Below are positions 46,815 to 58,907 of a stretch of DNA of 64,000 nucleotides, piece after piece. The stretch's first letter is position 1; each line of letters begins with the position of its first letter. Under the pieces are notes generated by a model, which worked only from the letters and a program-made list of their open reading frames with translations, was not told where the DNA came from and did no database searches. This DNA is from Aliikangiella sp. G2MR2-5. GTDB taxonomy: Bacteria > Pseudomonadota > Gammaproteobacteria > Enterobacterales > Kangiellaceae. The translations under genes and the position numbers were made by a program. The DNA lies in NCBI RefSeq assembly GCF_015687155.1, contig NZ_JADPQF010000001.1:1302001-1366000 (forward strand). Direction: 5' to 3'.

Positions 46815-47297
46815 TTATACATTCTTCAAATGCTCAATTAACCCTTCGCTCGCATCTTCTATCAAGTCAATCACCAAGTCAAAACCGCTGCTTCCACCAT
46901 AATAGGGATCGGGAACTTCATCATATTCTGTCTGAGTCGAATACTCCAAAAACATTTTGATCTTGTCTACTTTCTTTCCATGTCCCGAACGCTCAGCTTG
47001 AGTTTTTAAATTGGTAAAATTTTCCGAATCCATAGCAACTATTAAATCAAATTTTTCGAAGTCACAGCTTTCAACCTGCCTTGAAATAATCGCACTCAAA
47101 TCGTAACCTCGTCGTTTAGCAGCTGCAATGGCCCGTCGATCTGCATGCTCTCCCGCGTGGTAACCTATAGTTCCGGCAGAATCGATCAGAATTGAGCGTT
47201 CGATATCCGAATTTTCAAACATTTGTCTGAAAACCCCCTCAGCAGTAGGTGATCGACAAATATTACCCATGCAAACAAAAAGAACTGAATTCGCCAT
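46815..47297 (-). CDS. Low-molecular-weight protein tyrosine phosphatase
   Basis: A 160-residue phosphatase. The active-site P-loop is CMGNICRS with nucleophile C9 and R15, and the general-acid DP motif (EVPDPYYGG) is near the C-terminus. In Pseudomonas a phosphatase of this kind lies between kdsB and rne, so it belongs to the backbone. Some members control exopolysaccharide kinases, but none is seen here. It ends at the terminator shared with rne. Confidence 0.93.
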   Translation of the reverse strand: MANSVLFVCMGNICRSPTAEGVFRQMFENSDIERSILIDSAGTIGYHAGEHADRRAIAAAKRRGYDLSAIISRQVESCDFEKFDLIVAMDSENFTNLKTQAERSGHGKKVDKIKMFLEYSTQTEYDEVPDPYYGGSSGFDLVIDLIEDASEGLIEHLKNV

Positions 47298-47575
47298 GTT
47301 AAATCCCTGGAATTAGCCTATATTCAATAATCAAAGAGCCTTGGCCTGCAATTATATTCGATTGAGCAATTGTAAAACAATTTCTCAATGACCAGACCTT
47401 TATAATCGCCTCCTATCGCTAAGCTTATGAAAACACGCAAACTATTCAAGAAACCTTAGCGATACCAATGAAGAAACGGTATAATTCGGCCAATTTAACG
47501 TTGCTTGGTAATGAATAAAGCAAGTTACCGACTGAACCCGTGAAATGCAGAATATTCGCCTTAAGGAGAGCATAA

Positions 47576-49853
<2,278 letters not shown>

Positions 49854-49867
49854 GCTAATACAATTTA

Positions 49868-49900
49868 ACTCAGGCTGGTTTAGCAGCCTGAGTTTTACTA
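49868..49900 (+). terminator. Terminator between kdnB and kdsB
   Basis: ACTCAGGCTG pairs with CAGCCTGAGT around a 6-nt loop, followed by TTTTAC and then a longer T-run. It suggests kdsB is at least partly expressed separately from kdnA-kdnB. Confidence 0.8.
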
Positions 49901-49940
49901 ATTTTTTTAATTTTCAGTTTTACAATAATTCAGGTTCAAA

Positions 49941-50672
49941 ATGAGCGTTACTCTATTAATTCCTGCACGATACGGTTCACAAAGATTTGCTGGTAAGCCA
50001 TTAGCGCTAATCAAAGGTAAGCCAATGATCCAGCATGTCTATGAGAGAGCTTCACAAGCGAGTGGCATTGACAATGTCTATGTAGCTACTGATGATGAAA
50101 GAATTCAGGCAGCTGTTGAAGATTTTGGTGGTCAAGTTGTAATGACAGGAGCCGAAGCCGAATCAGGAACAGATCGAATTGACGATGCAAGCACTCAATT
50201 AGGTCTTGTGGAGGATGATCTTATTATTAATCTTCAAGGAGATCAGCCATTAGTCAATCCTGAGACTATTTCACAAATAGTTGAGCTATTCGATCGTCCG
50301 GACTGCGATTTTGAAATGGCAACCCTCGGCTACGAAATTACTGACGAATCAGAACTTGATGATCCTAAACATGTAAAAATGGTTTTTGATGACAAAGGAT
50401 ATGCACTTTATTTTTCCCGAGCAAAAATACCTTATGGCCGAGACACCAGTGATTACCCGGTTTATAAGCACTTGGGAATTTATGCCTATACAAAACGCTT
50501 TGTATCACGTTTTTCCAGTCTCCCTGTAGGCCGTTTAGAGTCGCTTGAGAAACTTGAGCAGCTGCGCGCATTAGAGAATGGCATGAAGATTATGACGGCA
50601 ATATCAAAATATGACTCCCCTGAAGTGGACACTAAGGAAGATATAGAGATTTGCGAGTCGAAACTTGCATAA
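49941..50672 (+). CDS. kdsB: CMP-Kdo (or CMP-Kdo8N) synthetase
   Basis: Couples CTP to Kdo or 8-amino-Kdo, supplying activated sugar for the lipid A inner core. It has 243 residues. The opening [17 protein letters not shown], the ATDDERI block and NLQGDQPLV match the CMP-Kdo synthetase family. In Shewanella the KdsB next to KdnA/KdnB prefers Kdo8N. I cannot read such specificity from residues here and infer it only from position. It faces the DUF2007 gene. Confidence 0.94.
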   Translation: MSVTLLIPARYGSQRFAGKPLALIKGKPMIQHVYERASQASGIDNVYVATDDERIQAAVEDFGGQVVMTGAEAESGTDRIDDASTQLGLVEDDLIINLQGDQPLVNPETISQIVELFDRPDCDFEMATLGYEITDESELDDPKHVKMVFDDKGYALYFSRAKIPYGRDTSDYPVYKHLGIYAYTKRFVSRFSSLPVGRLESLEKLEQLRALENGMKIMTAISKYDSPEVDTKEDIEICESKLA

Positions 50673-50675
50673 CCA

Positions 50676-50700
50676 GGCTAGTGAAAACTAGCCATTTTCG
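50676..50700 (+). terminator. Terminator after kdsB, overlapping the end of the DUF2007 gene
   Basis: GGCTAGT pairs with ACTAGCC around GAAA, followed by ATTTTCG. The hairpin includes the stop codon of the convergent gene at 50688. The T-run is short, so strength is moderate. Confidence 0.6.
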
Positions 50701-50981
50701 TTCTGACAATTCCAACATAACTCAAAAGCTCCGCCATTTCTTTCCCCACATTGAGAGCATATCCAATCTTTGAGGTTCTTACTTTCAATACTCTCCAATA
50801 TTTCTCTGCAAGATTCTATTTGGTTTTTATCGACCCATAATTCTACGAAAATTTGTGGAGCCTCGACAGCTCCATTCGACGCAAACTCATTTCTTAGCTC
50901 TGACGGTATTCCTTTTGATTCAAGTAGGTTCTTTATGTTATAGACGACCAATCGATTTTCATTTCTATACAGTAACTCCAT
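50688..50981 (-). CDS. DUF2007 family protein with C-terminal zinc-ribbon-like motif
   Basis: A 97-residue protein. The N-terminal half (MELLYRNENRLVVYNIKNLLESKGI) is a DUF2007-type putative signal-transducing domain of ferredoxin-like fold. The tail has CSQCGERN and CWNC, a four-cysteine zinc ribbon. Function is unknown. It is an insertion between kdsB and trm112 of the backbone, with its own start 57 nt from the trm112 stop. Confidence 0.78.
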   Translation of the reverse strand: MELLYRNENRLVVYNIKNLLESKGIPSELRNEFASNGAVEAPQIFVELWVDKNQIESCREILESIESKNLKDWICSQCGERNGGAFELCWNCQNENG

Positions 50982-51038
50982 TACAATAGCTCTCCTTTCT
51001 GAGTCTTACGATTAGTCTAATTCTTGTTCCACAACAAT

Positions 51039-51233
51039 TTAACTTTCAATTAAGTTATCCAGCTCGTCTCCAGTTAGCGGTTTTCCTTCCTCTGGCAGTA
51101 ATACCGGTACCCCATCATCAATTGGATAGGCGACCCTGTCGAACCGACATATCAATAATTTTTTTTCAACCAAGTGAGTTAATTTGCTATTACACATTGG
51201 ACAAACAAGTATTTCTTCAAGTTTTTTATCCAT
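51039..51233 (-). CDS. ycaR: Trm112/YcaR family protein
   Basis: A 64-residue protein with CPMC near the N-terminus and a later cysteine (LICRF), then YPIDDGVPVLLPEE, as in YcaR/UPF0434. Family members bind zinc in eukaryotic Trm112, but the bacterial function is unsettled. It is the standard lpxK-ycaR-kdsB neighbour and lies 11 nt after lpxK. Confidence 0.9.
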   Translation of the reverse strand: MDKKLEEILVCPMCNSKLTHLVEKKLLICRFDRVAYPIDDGVPVLLPEEGKPLTGDELDNLIES

Positions 51234-51244
51234 TCTAATCCCTA

Positions 51245-52234
51245 CTAGTGTTCTAATATTCGGTTAATTAACTGATGAATTATCTGCTCACCACCTTTCA
51301 TTCGAATTTTGAGAAAATACCAATTTTCTTTAGCAAAAGGCAGACACTTTACTGAATCCTTTTCAGTCATTACTACAATCTCGGAGCTTATTTTATCAAA
51401 GTCTTCTGCACAAAAATCATGATGATCATCAAAGACCATCGAGTTAAAACTCGTTTTATGCTCCGCCAATGTTTTAAAAAAACGATCTGGATTCCCGATA
51501 CCCGCAACCGCCGTAACTGAGTGTTCAGACAGGTTGGACAGAGTTACTTGCTCTCCCGACTTAATATGGACCAGACCAACGACCTCTATCTGCACGTTCC
51601 TTGTTGTCAGTCCAGATAGAGCTTCCTCACTTTTACCATTCACAATGACCTGATCAACTGATTTTAACCTTGAAACCGGTTCACGAAGCGGACCAAAAGG
51701 TAACATTAGCCGATTACCCAAACCTCTTTGTCCATCAACTAAGGCATATTCATACTGACGATCCATTGCATAGTGTTGCAACCCATCATCACTGATTATG
51801 AGGTCCAAGTCAGAAATTGTTTCAATTAGCTTAACTGCTTCTGAACGTTTCGGACTAATTGCGATTGGAACACCAGTTTGTCTATAAAGCATATATACTT
51901 CATCACCTACCATCTTAGCGTTATCGCTTTCATCCACAAGGTGTGGAAAGTTGTTTATCTTCGCCCCATAGCCTCGGCTGACAATACCAGCCTTTATATT
52001 TTTTTTAGCAAGTTCAGCAACAAGAAACTGGATAAATGGTGTTTTACCTGTACCACCTACTGAAATATTTCCAACAACAACAACAGGAAGTCGGCTTTTA
52101 TAGTTACGAGTGATGCCGAGGATAAACATTAACCTTTTAAGCCTGGCAAACAAAGATATTAGATAACTCAAAGGCCAGAAGAACCAGCGTAGAACGTCTT
52201 TTCTATACCAAAACCTTTCGATTGAACTTGACAT
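51245..52234 (-). CDS. lpxK: Tetraacyldisaccharide 4'-kinase LpxK
   Basis: Phosphorylates the 4' position of the lipid A disaccharide at the inner membrane. It has 329 residues. An N-terminal hydrophobic helix (WFFWPLSYLISLFARL) precedes the P-loop VVVVGNISVGGTGKTPF. The DDGLQHY and VDGQRGLGN motifs are diagnostic. It lies 11 nt downstream of msbA, whose flippase moves the lipid A core that LpxK helps complete. The start was taken at the ATG at 52234. Confidence 0.95.
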   Translation of the reverse strand: MSSSIERFWYRKDVLRWFFWPLSYLISLFARLKRLMFILGITRNYKSRLPVVVVGNISVGGTGKTPFIQFLVAELAKKNIKAGIVSRGYGAKINNFPHLVDESDNAKMVGDEVYMLYRQTGVPIAISPKRSEAVKLIETISDLDLIISDDGLQHYAMDRQYEYALVDGQRGLGNRLMLPFGPLREPVSRLKSVDQVIVNGKSEEALSGLTTRNVQIEVVGLVHIKSGEQVTLSNLSEHSVTAVAGIGNPDRFFKTLAEHKTSFNSMVFDDHHDFCAEDFDKISSEIVVMTEKDSVKCLPFAKENWYFLKIRMKGGEQIIHQLINRILEH

Positions 52235-52245
52235 CGGTATTTCAA

Positions 52246-53991
52246 CTACTCAGAAAATTGCATTGCTTGTAATTTCGCATAAACACGATTTTCTTCTAAA
52301 AGAGACCGGTGATCGCCTTGCTCCACTATTTCACCTTCCTCCATTACTATTATTTTATCTGCGCGCTCAATAGTTGAAAGCCTGTGTGCGATCACAAAGG
52401 TAGTTCGATTTTCAGTTAGTGCATCTAATGCTGCCTGTATATGTCGCTCAGATTCTGTATCAAGAGCCGAGGTTGCTTCGTCCAAAATAATAATAGGTGC
52501 GCTTTTATAAATTGCCCTTGCGATAGCTAGTCGCTGTCGTTGGCCACCGGAAAGCTTGGAACCGTTTTCTCCAATATAAGTGTCAAATCTATTGGGCATT
52601 TTTTCTACAAATTCCAGTGCATGTGCCTTTTTAGCAGCTTCTATCAAACGCTGTTCATCAATTTCTTTTTCGCCGTAGGCAATATTTGCTTTAACCGTGT
52701 CATTAAACAAAACAACCTGCTGAGAAACGTAGGCGATTTGATTCCTGAGGGAGGCCAGTTTGAACTGGTTGATATTTTTATCATCAAACTCTATAGCGCC
52801 TTCAGAGACTTCATAAAACCGGAGCAGCAAATTTGTCAATGTTGATTTACCACTTCCAGACTTGCCAACAAAAGCGACAGTTTCTCCCTGCTTTGCTTCG
52901 AAGCTAATATTTTTTAAGACAAGTTGTTCGCTCTCAGGATATTTAAAACTAACATTGCTGAAATTAATACTCTGTGAGATCGAAGATAGATCGCTAGTTC
53001 CTTCATCTTTCTCCTTCTCAAAATCCAAAATCTCAAAAATACTTTCTGCGGCAGCAATTCCTTGTTGCAATACTACGTTAACATTGGAAATTACTTTTAG
53101 CGGTTTCAGAATAAACATCATCAGAAGCATCATAGCCACGAATTCACCAGGCGTTAAACTATTCCCCTCCATTTCTATTGCTGAATAAAAAATAACCCCA
53201 GCCATGGCAAACGCAGCAATGAGTTGAATTAAAGGCACACTAACAGCTTTGGCAAGCGTCAGTTTTAATTGTTGACGGCGATTTGTCTGTGCAGCGACAC
53301 TGAATCTTTTAGTTTCATAGGCTTCACCACCAAAGGTCTTCACTACTTTATATCCTTCAACTATCTCCTGTGCAGTTTGTGTTACTCCTCCCATTGCATC
53401 TTGTATATTTCTGCTGACTTTTTTGAAGCGCTTACTAGCAAATCCAACCAAAATAGCGATCACAGGCATTGATAGAAAGAATATGCTCGCCAAGCGCCAA
53501 TTCGTGTAAAACATAACGCCAATTGCGCCGATAATGGATCCGCCTTCTCTAACCATTTTAGTAATAGCATCTGAACTCGCATTTGCTACTTGCTGCGTAT
53601 TAAATGTTACTTTGGAAATTAACTCACCGGAGGAGTTTTTGTCGAAGAAATAACATGACAATCCAATATAATTTTCAATTAATTGTTCTCGGAGTTTTTG
53701 AACAACTGTTTGACCAACTCGGTCCATACAATAGACTGAAATAATGGAAGCAATCCCTCTGACAAATATAATTCCTACTATAAAAACAGGTGCTAATTTA
53801 AGAACTTCAACCTTACCAGCAATTAGCCCTTCATCTGTAAGTACTTCGGTCAGTGAAATAAACCAAACATCCATTGCGGCATAAAGAAGATTTCCTAAAA
53901 TTGCAATGATAAAAGGCGTTTTGAGATCTCTTAAATAACTAAGCAGTCGACGATAGCTCCTGCCGTTAGATTGTTGTTTCTTATCAGTCAT
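52246..53991 (-). CDS. msbA: Lipid A/LPS ABC flippase MsbA
   Basis: Flips lipid A-core across the inner membrane. It has 581 residues: membrane domain about 20-315 with six helices and ATPase domain about 345-580. Walker A is GKSGSGKST, the signature LSGGQRQRLAIARA, and Walker B IIILDEATSALD. The VVKTFGGEAYE coupling segment is present. Its 5' end overlaps exbD by 8 nt. In E. coli msbA-lpxK are adjacent, and this window adds the Pseudomonas-type exbB-exbD ahead of them. Confidence 0.95.
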   Translation of the reverse strand: MTDKKQQSNGRSYRRLLSYLRDLKTPFIIAILGNLLYAAMDVWFISLTEVLTDEGLIAGKVEVLKLAPVFIVGIIFVRGIASIISVYCMDRVGQTVVQKLREQLIENYIGLSCYFFDKNSSGELISKVTFNTQQVANASSDAITKMVREGGSIIGAIGVMFYTNWRLASIFFLSMPVIAILVGFASKRFKKVSRNIQDAMGGVTQTAQEIVEGYKVVKTFGGEAYETKRFSVAAQTNRRQQLKLTLAKAVSVPLIQLIAAFAMAGVIFYSAIEMEGNSLTPGEFVAMMLLMMFILKPLKVISNVNVVLQQGIAAAESIFEILDFEKEKDEGTSDLSSISQSINFSNVSFKYPESEQLVLKNISFEAKQGETVAFVGKSGSGKSTLTNLLLRFYEVSEGAIEFDDKNINQFKLASLRNQIAYVSQQVVLFNDTVKANIAYGEKEIDEQRLIEAAKKAHALEFVEKMPNRFDTYIGENGSKLSGGQRQRLAIARAIYKSAPIIILDEATSALDTESERHIQAALDALTENRTTFVIAHRLSTIERADKIIVMEEGEIVEQGDHRSLLEENRVYAKLQAMQFSE

Positions 53992-54400
53992 CGGTACTTT
54001 TCTGTGTAGCCATTTTCAGGTTGGTAACGCCTAATTGTGAAGCAGCATCCATTGCTGACACAACCGATTGATAGGGAGTGTTTTTATCACCACTGATTAC
54101 GACAGGTATTTCCGGGTCATCTGCCAACAAGGGCTGTACCGCTTTCTTTAAAGTTTCAACTTGCGAGTTTACCAAACCTTTTCCATTAACAAAGAAACGC
54201 CCTTCGCGATCAACACTGATTTCTATCATTTTAGGCTCAGCCTGCATCTGCTCAGTATCGGCCTTGGGTAACTCTAACTTGATCTGAGTTTCTCTGGTAA
54301 AGGAAGTCGACACCATGAAGAAAATCAATAGTAAAAAAACGACATCAATTAAAGGCGTGAGGTTTATGGCCACATCTTGTTTTTGCTTTCGATAAAACAC
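53984..54400 (-). CDS. exbD: ExbD/TolR-family biopolymer transport protein
   Basis: A 138-residue single-span protein. The membrane helix PLIDVVFLLLIFFMVSTSF contains the essential aspartate (D19) that carries protons in the stator. The rest is periplasmic. With ExbB it forms a proton-driven motor that usually energises TonB, but here no tonB gene is adjacent. A TolR-like role in envelope maintenance is possible, and the locus fits the ExbBD pair next to lpxK in Pseudomonas. It starts 5 nt after exbB and overlaps msbA by 8 nt. Confidence 0.92.
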   Translation of the reverse strand: MFYRKQKQDVAINLTPLIDVVFLLLIFFMVSTSFTRETQIKLELPKADTEQMQAEPKMIEISVDREGRFFVNGKGLVNSQVETLKKAVQPLLADDPEIPVVISGDKNTPYQSVVSAMDAASQLGVTNLKMATQKSTDD

Positions 54401-54405
54401 TTGAG

Positions 54406-55020
54406 CTATCCTTTTTCTCTCTCACCGTGAAGCACTTCAACCATTTTAAGCGCCTCCTGCTCCATCGCAGTCACCAACTCTTCAACTTTTCTCTCGTAGT
54501 GTCGATGAAAAATCAAAGCTGGAATACCAATCGTCAATCCCGTCGCAGTAGTAATCAATGCCTCTGAAATTCCCTTGGATAGCGCATTAGCATCTCCTGT
54601 TCCTTGAATGGTAATAACGGTAAATACATCAATCATTCCGATTACCGTTCCCAACAAGCCTAAAAGCGGTGTAATCTGTGCAATGGTACCCAATGTGTTC
54701 AGGTAGCGCTCAAGAGACAATACGGCATGGCGCCCTGCTTCCTGGATACTTTCCTTCATCGTTTCTCTGCCGTGCACGTGATTAACAAGACCGGCTGCAA
54801 GTATTTCACCTAACGGTGAGCTGGACTTAAGTAGCTTAAGCTTGCTCTTATCCAGTTGATTATTCTTAATCCAAGTCCACACCTGCGCAACGAGGTGCTT
54901 TGGAGTAATTCGGGAGCGTCTTAAGCTCCAGCCTCTTTCAACACAAATAGCTAAAGCAGCTATTGAGCAAAGAGCGATTGGGTACATCAGCCAACCACCG
55001 GCCCTGAATAATTCGAACAT
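54406..55020 (-). CDS. exbB: ExbB/TolQ-family biopolymer transport protein
   Basis: A 204-residue protein with three hydrophobic segments: near residues 12-30 (WLMYPIALCSIAALAICVE), 115-140 (GTIAQITPLLGLLGTVIGMIDVF) and 150-175. These match the MotA/TolQ/ExbB proton channel family. It pairs with exbD (5-nt gap). Upstream, 229 nt separate it from comEC. No binding site for a regulator was identified in that gap. Confidence 0.93.
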   Translation of the reverse strand: MFELFRAGGWLMYPIALCSIAALAICVERGWSLRRSRITPKHLVAQVWTWIKNNQLDKSKLKLLKSSSPLGEILAAGLVNHVHGRETMKESIQEAGRHAVLSLERYLNTLGTIAQITPLLGLLGTVIGMIDVFTVITIQGTGDANALSKGISEALITTATGLTIGIPALIFHRHYERKVEELVTAMEQEALKMVEVLHGEREKG

Positions 55021-55249
55021 TATTGTAAACTTCCTATGAATTAGAAAAATTTTTCTATTTATTGTGCCTTCACCCAGTTTATTTTGTTGGGTTCAAGCTT
55101 ATATTGATTGTTATCTAATCAGTCGAACGGCCATCTTATTAGATGACGGCTAACCAACGGGATATAGTCCAGTCGATTTTAGCTATGACAAGAATTATAT
55201 CAAGGCATTCAATTGCTGGCCCTCTATTTTGTGATTTCTTCCCAGTTTT

Positions 55250-57616
55250 TCAAGGATTTAACCAGAAGTGCTGGTTTAATTGTCGCCAACTATTAACTTT
55301 TAGGCCAGAGTCTGGCGACACGCTTACCAGAAGAGCTCCATCAACATGAGTTGTCCAGACTTGACTCCCCCTTTCAATATATCGGAGAACAACTTCTTTT
55401 CTAGGGAAGTGCCATTGATTATCGTACCCGGTAGAAAATATAACATGCCGAGGTCGAAATTGATCCACAAATGCCTGAGTCGAGCTTGTTTTGCTACCGT
55501 GGTGAGGTGCAACTACAACATCCATCGCATCACCCAACTGCTTTAAAAGCGCTCTTTCGGCCTTTTCCTCGATATCTCCCGTGATTAAAATCTTTTTATC
55601 TCCAGCCTTGATGTAGAGAACGCAAGATGCATTATTGCCTATACGTTCCGGCCAGCCAAGGTGCTCCATAAAGTTGAAACTAACATTTCCCCAGCTCCAA
55701 CTTGCATCTTCGCTACATAGAGTTGATGGCAATTGTCTGGATTTGACTATCTTTTCTGCCCAGGGCCTTAGCTTTTCCCCTTTAATAATCGAGTTTACCG
55801 CTAAATTTTCCACTATCTGCTTAACCCCGCCAGCATGATCGCTATCTGCATGGCTCACAATGAACTTGTCTATTCCTGTTACCCCCCTTACCTTTAAGAA
55901 TGGTAGAACACTACTTTGAGCCGTTGCATAATTTTCGTTCCCCCATCCAGTATCAAATAGAACATTACCCTTCTCCGTTTCAAGGTAGACGGATAATCCC
56001 TGTCCAATATCAAAGACCGCCATTTCGAGTAAACTTTGTTCAGGTTTGCTCTCATGGACACCGATAAATATAAGAGTTAAAGGTAGTATGACTATTTTCG
56101 AAATGATCTTCTGAGGAACTAGCAAGACTAAACCAATAAGCGACGCCAAAACTAGCTGTATACCTGAAATATCTATATGTACCTGCAGAAAGGAAGCAGC
56201 ATTGACCAGACTCTGAGTAAAAATGACAAAATCCATCAAAAAACTACTTACAGCGAGTACCAATACCGCAGCCGACTCCCAGACTAATGCCAGCACAAGT
56301 CCAAGATAAGTCACAGGGGTTAACACAAAACTGGTAAAAGGAATCAATATCAAGTTTGCTACTAAACTAGCAAAACTGTAGAAGCCAAAAACACTGATAC
56401 TGATCGGCACTAGTCCGATAAAAAGATACCAATTGACTATAATATAGCCCTGCAATTTCCTGGTAGGCAAAGACTGGCGCTGAATAACACAGCTAATTAT
56501 GAATACTGCAATAAAAGACAACCAAAACCCGGTTGAAAGAATCGCAAATGGGTGTAATGTTAAAACGATAATTATTGCTAATCCAAGTACATTGCCTAGC
56601 TTAAAGTGGCGACTTGACCAACTTGCCATAATAAAAACAGACAACATCACAAATGCCCTCTGACCAGGCAGTCCAAAGCCGCTCATACTCAACAAAAATG
56701 CAGCACCGCATAAAGACATTATCTGGCCGGCTATTTGAGCTGGCAGCCAAGTGCACAATCGACTACTAGCTCTCCATAAAAGCGAAAACAACCAGTAGCT
56801 CCATAGCGCCGCTATCCCGATATGTAATCCGGATATAGCCAATAAATGAGAGGTCCCTGACTGTCTGAATGACTCCCATTGAGCATCTGAAATATAAGAT
56901 TTTTCACCCAAAGTTATTGCTAGAATGAGTCCCAGATTCTCAGATTTTTGACTCGCACGACTAATTTTTTCAAAGATATGCTGCCGAAAACCATGATAAG
57001 AGCTACTGAGACTAGGCTTCAAACTTATTTTCTTCCCACCTCTTACCGAGCCTTTGCCGGCATAACCTTGTGCCACTAGCCACTTTTCACTATCAAAGCC
57101 GCCTGGGTTATAACGCCCGTGTACCGGCCTTAACTTTAATTCCAGTGACCAGAACTGACCTGCTTTTATTTCTTCAGATGGAGGCTCTGAGTAAGCTCCC
57201 CAACCTAGCTGAAACTTTGACCTGACGGCAAAACCAACCTTTTTTCCCTCTAGTTCTGTTATGCAGAAATCAAACTTCCTATACTCTGATTGAAGGTGAG
57301 GTATTGAACAAACATATCCCAGAGCAACTGTTTTTCTAGGGGCCTGTAATAATTGTCCAGAATAGTATTTCCAAAATAAGACAGCGGCACTGGATAATAA
57401 GAGTCCGGAAATGAATATTTTGCATGCAGCAGAGCGAAGCAGATCGAAATATATCTTACGAGCACAACTCAGCTTATTAGAAAAGAGTTTCGAGTAGACG
57501 AACAAAAATATAAAGTAAAGACAGGAAAAGATACAAAGGTACTCCGCCTGCCTATGATTTTCTATAATCAGCAGCGAACAAAATCCCGCTAAATAAGCTA
57601 TTCCAAGCCTAAGCAT
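55250..57616 (-). CDS. comEC: ComEC/Rec2 family DNA internalisation protein
   Basis: Inner-membrane channel for DNA uptake, 788 residues. The order is two N-terminal helices, an OB-like periplasmic segment, a competence domain (QSGTSHLLAISGLHIGIAAL) with many helices at about 220-500, and a C-terminal metallo-beta-lactamase-like domain. In the last, HADSDHAGG and VVAPHHGSKT are the metal-site motifs. Natural transformation needs a pilus; pilU is in this window at 25 kb. The gene heads the comEC-exbB-exbD-msbA-lpxK-ycaR-kdsB backbone as in Pseudomonas. Confidence 0.95.
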   Translation of the reverse strand: MLRLGIAYLAGFCSLLIIENHRQAEYLCIFSCLYFIFLFVYSKLFSNKLSCARKIYFDLLRSAACKIFISGLLLSSAAVLFWKYYSGQLLQAPRKTVALGYVCSIPHLQSEYRKFDFCITELEGKKVGFAVRSKFQLGWGAYSEPPSEEIKAGQFWSLELKLRPVHGRYNPGGFDSEKWLVAQGYAGKGSVRGGKKISLKPSLSSSYHGFRQHIFEKISRASQKSENLGLILAITLGEKSYISDAQWESFRQSGTSHLLAISGLHIGIAALWSYWLFSLLWRASSRLCTWLPAQIAGQIMSLCGAAFLLSMSGFGLPGQRAFVMLSVFIMASWSSRHFKLGNVLGLAIIIVLTLHPFAILSTGFWLSFIAVFIISCVIQRQSLPTRKLQGYIIVNWYLFIGLVPISISVFGFYSFASLVANLILIPFTSFVLTPVTYLGLVLALVWESAAVLVLAVSSFLMDFVIFTQSLVNAASFLQVHIDISGIQLVLASLIGLVLLVPQKIISKIVILPLTLIFIGVHESKPEQSLLEMAVFDIGQGLSVYLETEKGNVLFDTGWGNENYATAQSSVLPFLKVRGVTGIDKFIVSHADSDHAGGVKQIVENLAVNSIIKGEKLRPWAEKIVKSRQLPSTLCSEDASWSWGNVSFNFMEHLGWPERIGNNASCVLYIKAGDKKILITGDIEEKAERALLKQLGDAMDVVVAPHHGSKTSSTQAFVDQFRPRHVIFSTGYDNQWHFPRKEVVLRYIERGSQVWTTHVDGALLVSVSPDSGLKVNSWRQLNQHFWLNP

Positions 57617-57740
57617 TATCTCTTCCCTGGATAATAAGGACTAGTCAAATTCTTCTACATTGACTATTAACAATTGTTTATTGCTGGCTTTTACTATATC
57701 TTGCCGCTAGATTAAATAAAACCACTTTAGATAAGTAATT

Positions 57741-58286
57741 ATGCCGCGCAAACTCATCAAGCGCTATCTGCCAGATCCAGACGCGATAAAAGAAAATCGA
57801 TTTTTAAGGGTATTCGGTAAAGTCATACACGACCCGCAACTTTGGCACCTGACACGCTATTCTGTTGGACATGCTTTTCTGGTTGGGCTTTTCTGTGCCT
57901 TTATTCCAGTACCTTTCCAGATGGTATTAGCAGCCGGTGGCGCTATTGTCTTCAGGGCCAACATAGCGATATCTATCGCTCTGGTCTGGGTTACCAATCC
58001 GCTCACTATGCCGGTAATATTCGGCTTCGCCTATTTAGTCGGCCTATGGACCCTTGGTCAGGACACCTCAAATGCTGAATTTGAATTAAGCTGGGATTGG
58101 CTTGCAGCAAATGACTTCTGGGCGCCATTTTTATGGGGCTGTTTCCTATGCGGTACGATTTGTGCCATTCTGGGCTATCTCGGTATACGACTTTTCTGGA
58201 GACTCCATATATTGAGTGCCTGGCAAGAAAGGGTAAAAAAGCGTGAAAAAGCTAAGCAAGAGGCAAATACAAATAGCAATTCATAA
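57741..58286 (+). CDS. DUF2062 membrane protein
   Basis: A 181-residue protein with three predicted hydrophobic segments (about 48-75, 80-105 and 130-155) and a basic C-terminal tail. The family pattern GLFCAFIPVPFQMVLAAGGA, then NPLTMPVIF, is DUF2062, whose function is unknown to me. It is divergent from comEC, with 124 nt between, and is closed by a bidirectional terminator. Confidence 0.85.
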   Translation: MPRKLIKRYLPDPDAIKENRFLRVFGKVIHDPQLWHLTRYSVGHAFLVGLFCAFIPVPFQMVLAAGGAIVFRANIAISIALVWVTNPLTMPVIFGFAYLVGLWTLGQDTSNAEFELSWDWLAANDFWAPFLWGCFLCGTICAILGYLGIRLFWRLHILSAWQERVKKREKAKQEANTNSNS

Positions 58287-58330
58287 CTCGAGATTAGGTG
58301 TACTAGTTCTATTTAAAATATTTACATACT

Positions 58331-58360
58331 AAAAAGCGCGCCTTAGAGGCGCGCTTTTTT
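58331..58360. terminator. Bidirectional terminator between the DUF2062 gene and bfr
   Basis: AAAAAGCGCGCC pairs with GGCGCGCTTTTTT around TTAGA, with A and T tracts on both sides. It ends the rightward DUF2062 gene and the leftward bacterioferritin gene. Confidence 0.95.
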
Positions 58361-58381
58361 GTTCAACTTGATTCAACTTGG

Positions 58382-58849
58382 TTATTGTTGGCTTTGAATG
58401 AAATTTTCTAACCCCATTTTATCAATCAACCCCATTTGTTGCTCTAACCAATACATATGATCTTCTTCTGTATCCGCTAGTAACTTGAGTAGAATTTCAC
58501 GAGTTTGGTAATCTCTTTCCTGCTCGCATACACTAATTGCGACTTTTAAGGCATCTGCGACATGGTATTCGTAGTCCAGGTCATTTTTTAACATTTCCGG
58601 AACATCTTTTCCTATCTTCAGAGGCGTACGTTTTGATAAATCAGGTGTGGCTTCTAAAAACAACATACGATCAATCAGAAGCTGCGCGTGCTCCCTTTCT
58701 TCTTCAGCTTCGTGTGAAATACGCTCTTCAAGCTTACCCAGTCCCCAGTCTCCGTACATTCTTGCGTGAATGAAGTACTGATCAAAAGCGCTCATTTCTG
58801 ATTCGAGTAGCTTTTGCAACTGCTCAATAACTTTCTGACTACCTTGCAT
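58382..58849 (-). CDS. bfr: Bacterioferritin subunit with ferroxidase centre
   Basis: A 155-residue ferritin-like subunit. Aligned by hand to E. coli Bfr, the di-iron ligands E18, E51, H54, E127 and H130 are all present (ESEMSA, EEEREHAQ, TEEDH). The heme-binding methionine 52 is replaced by arginine. It therefore looks like the catalytic, heme-poor member of a two-subunit bacterioferritin. The partner lies 58 nt upstream on the same strand. It probably oxidises Fe(II) and lays down the iron core of a 24-subunit shell. Confidence 0.92.
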   Translation of the reverse strand: MQGSQKVIEQLQKLLESEMSAFDQYFIHARMYGDWGLGKLEERISHEAEEEREHAQLLIDRMLFLEATPDLSKRTPLKIGKDVPEMLKNDLDYEYHVADALKVAISVCEQERDYQTREILLKLLADTEEDHMYWLEQQMGLIDKMGLENFIQSQQ

Positions 58850-58907
58850 ATTTAAATATCCTATTGCGAATTCATGATATTAGATTCTTGAATTATTCTG
58901 AAATTAG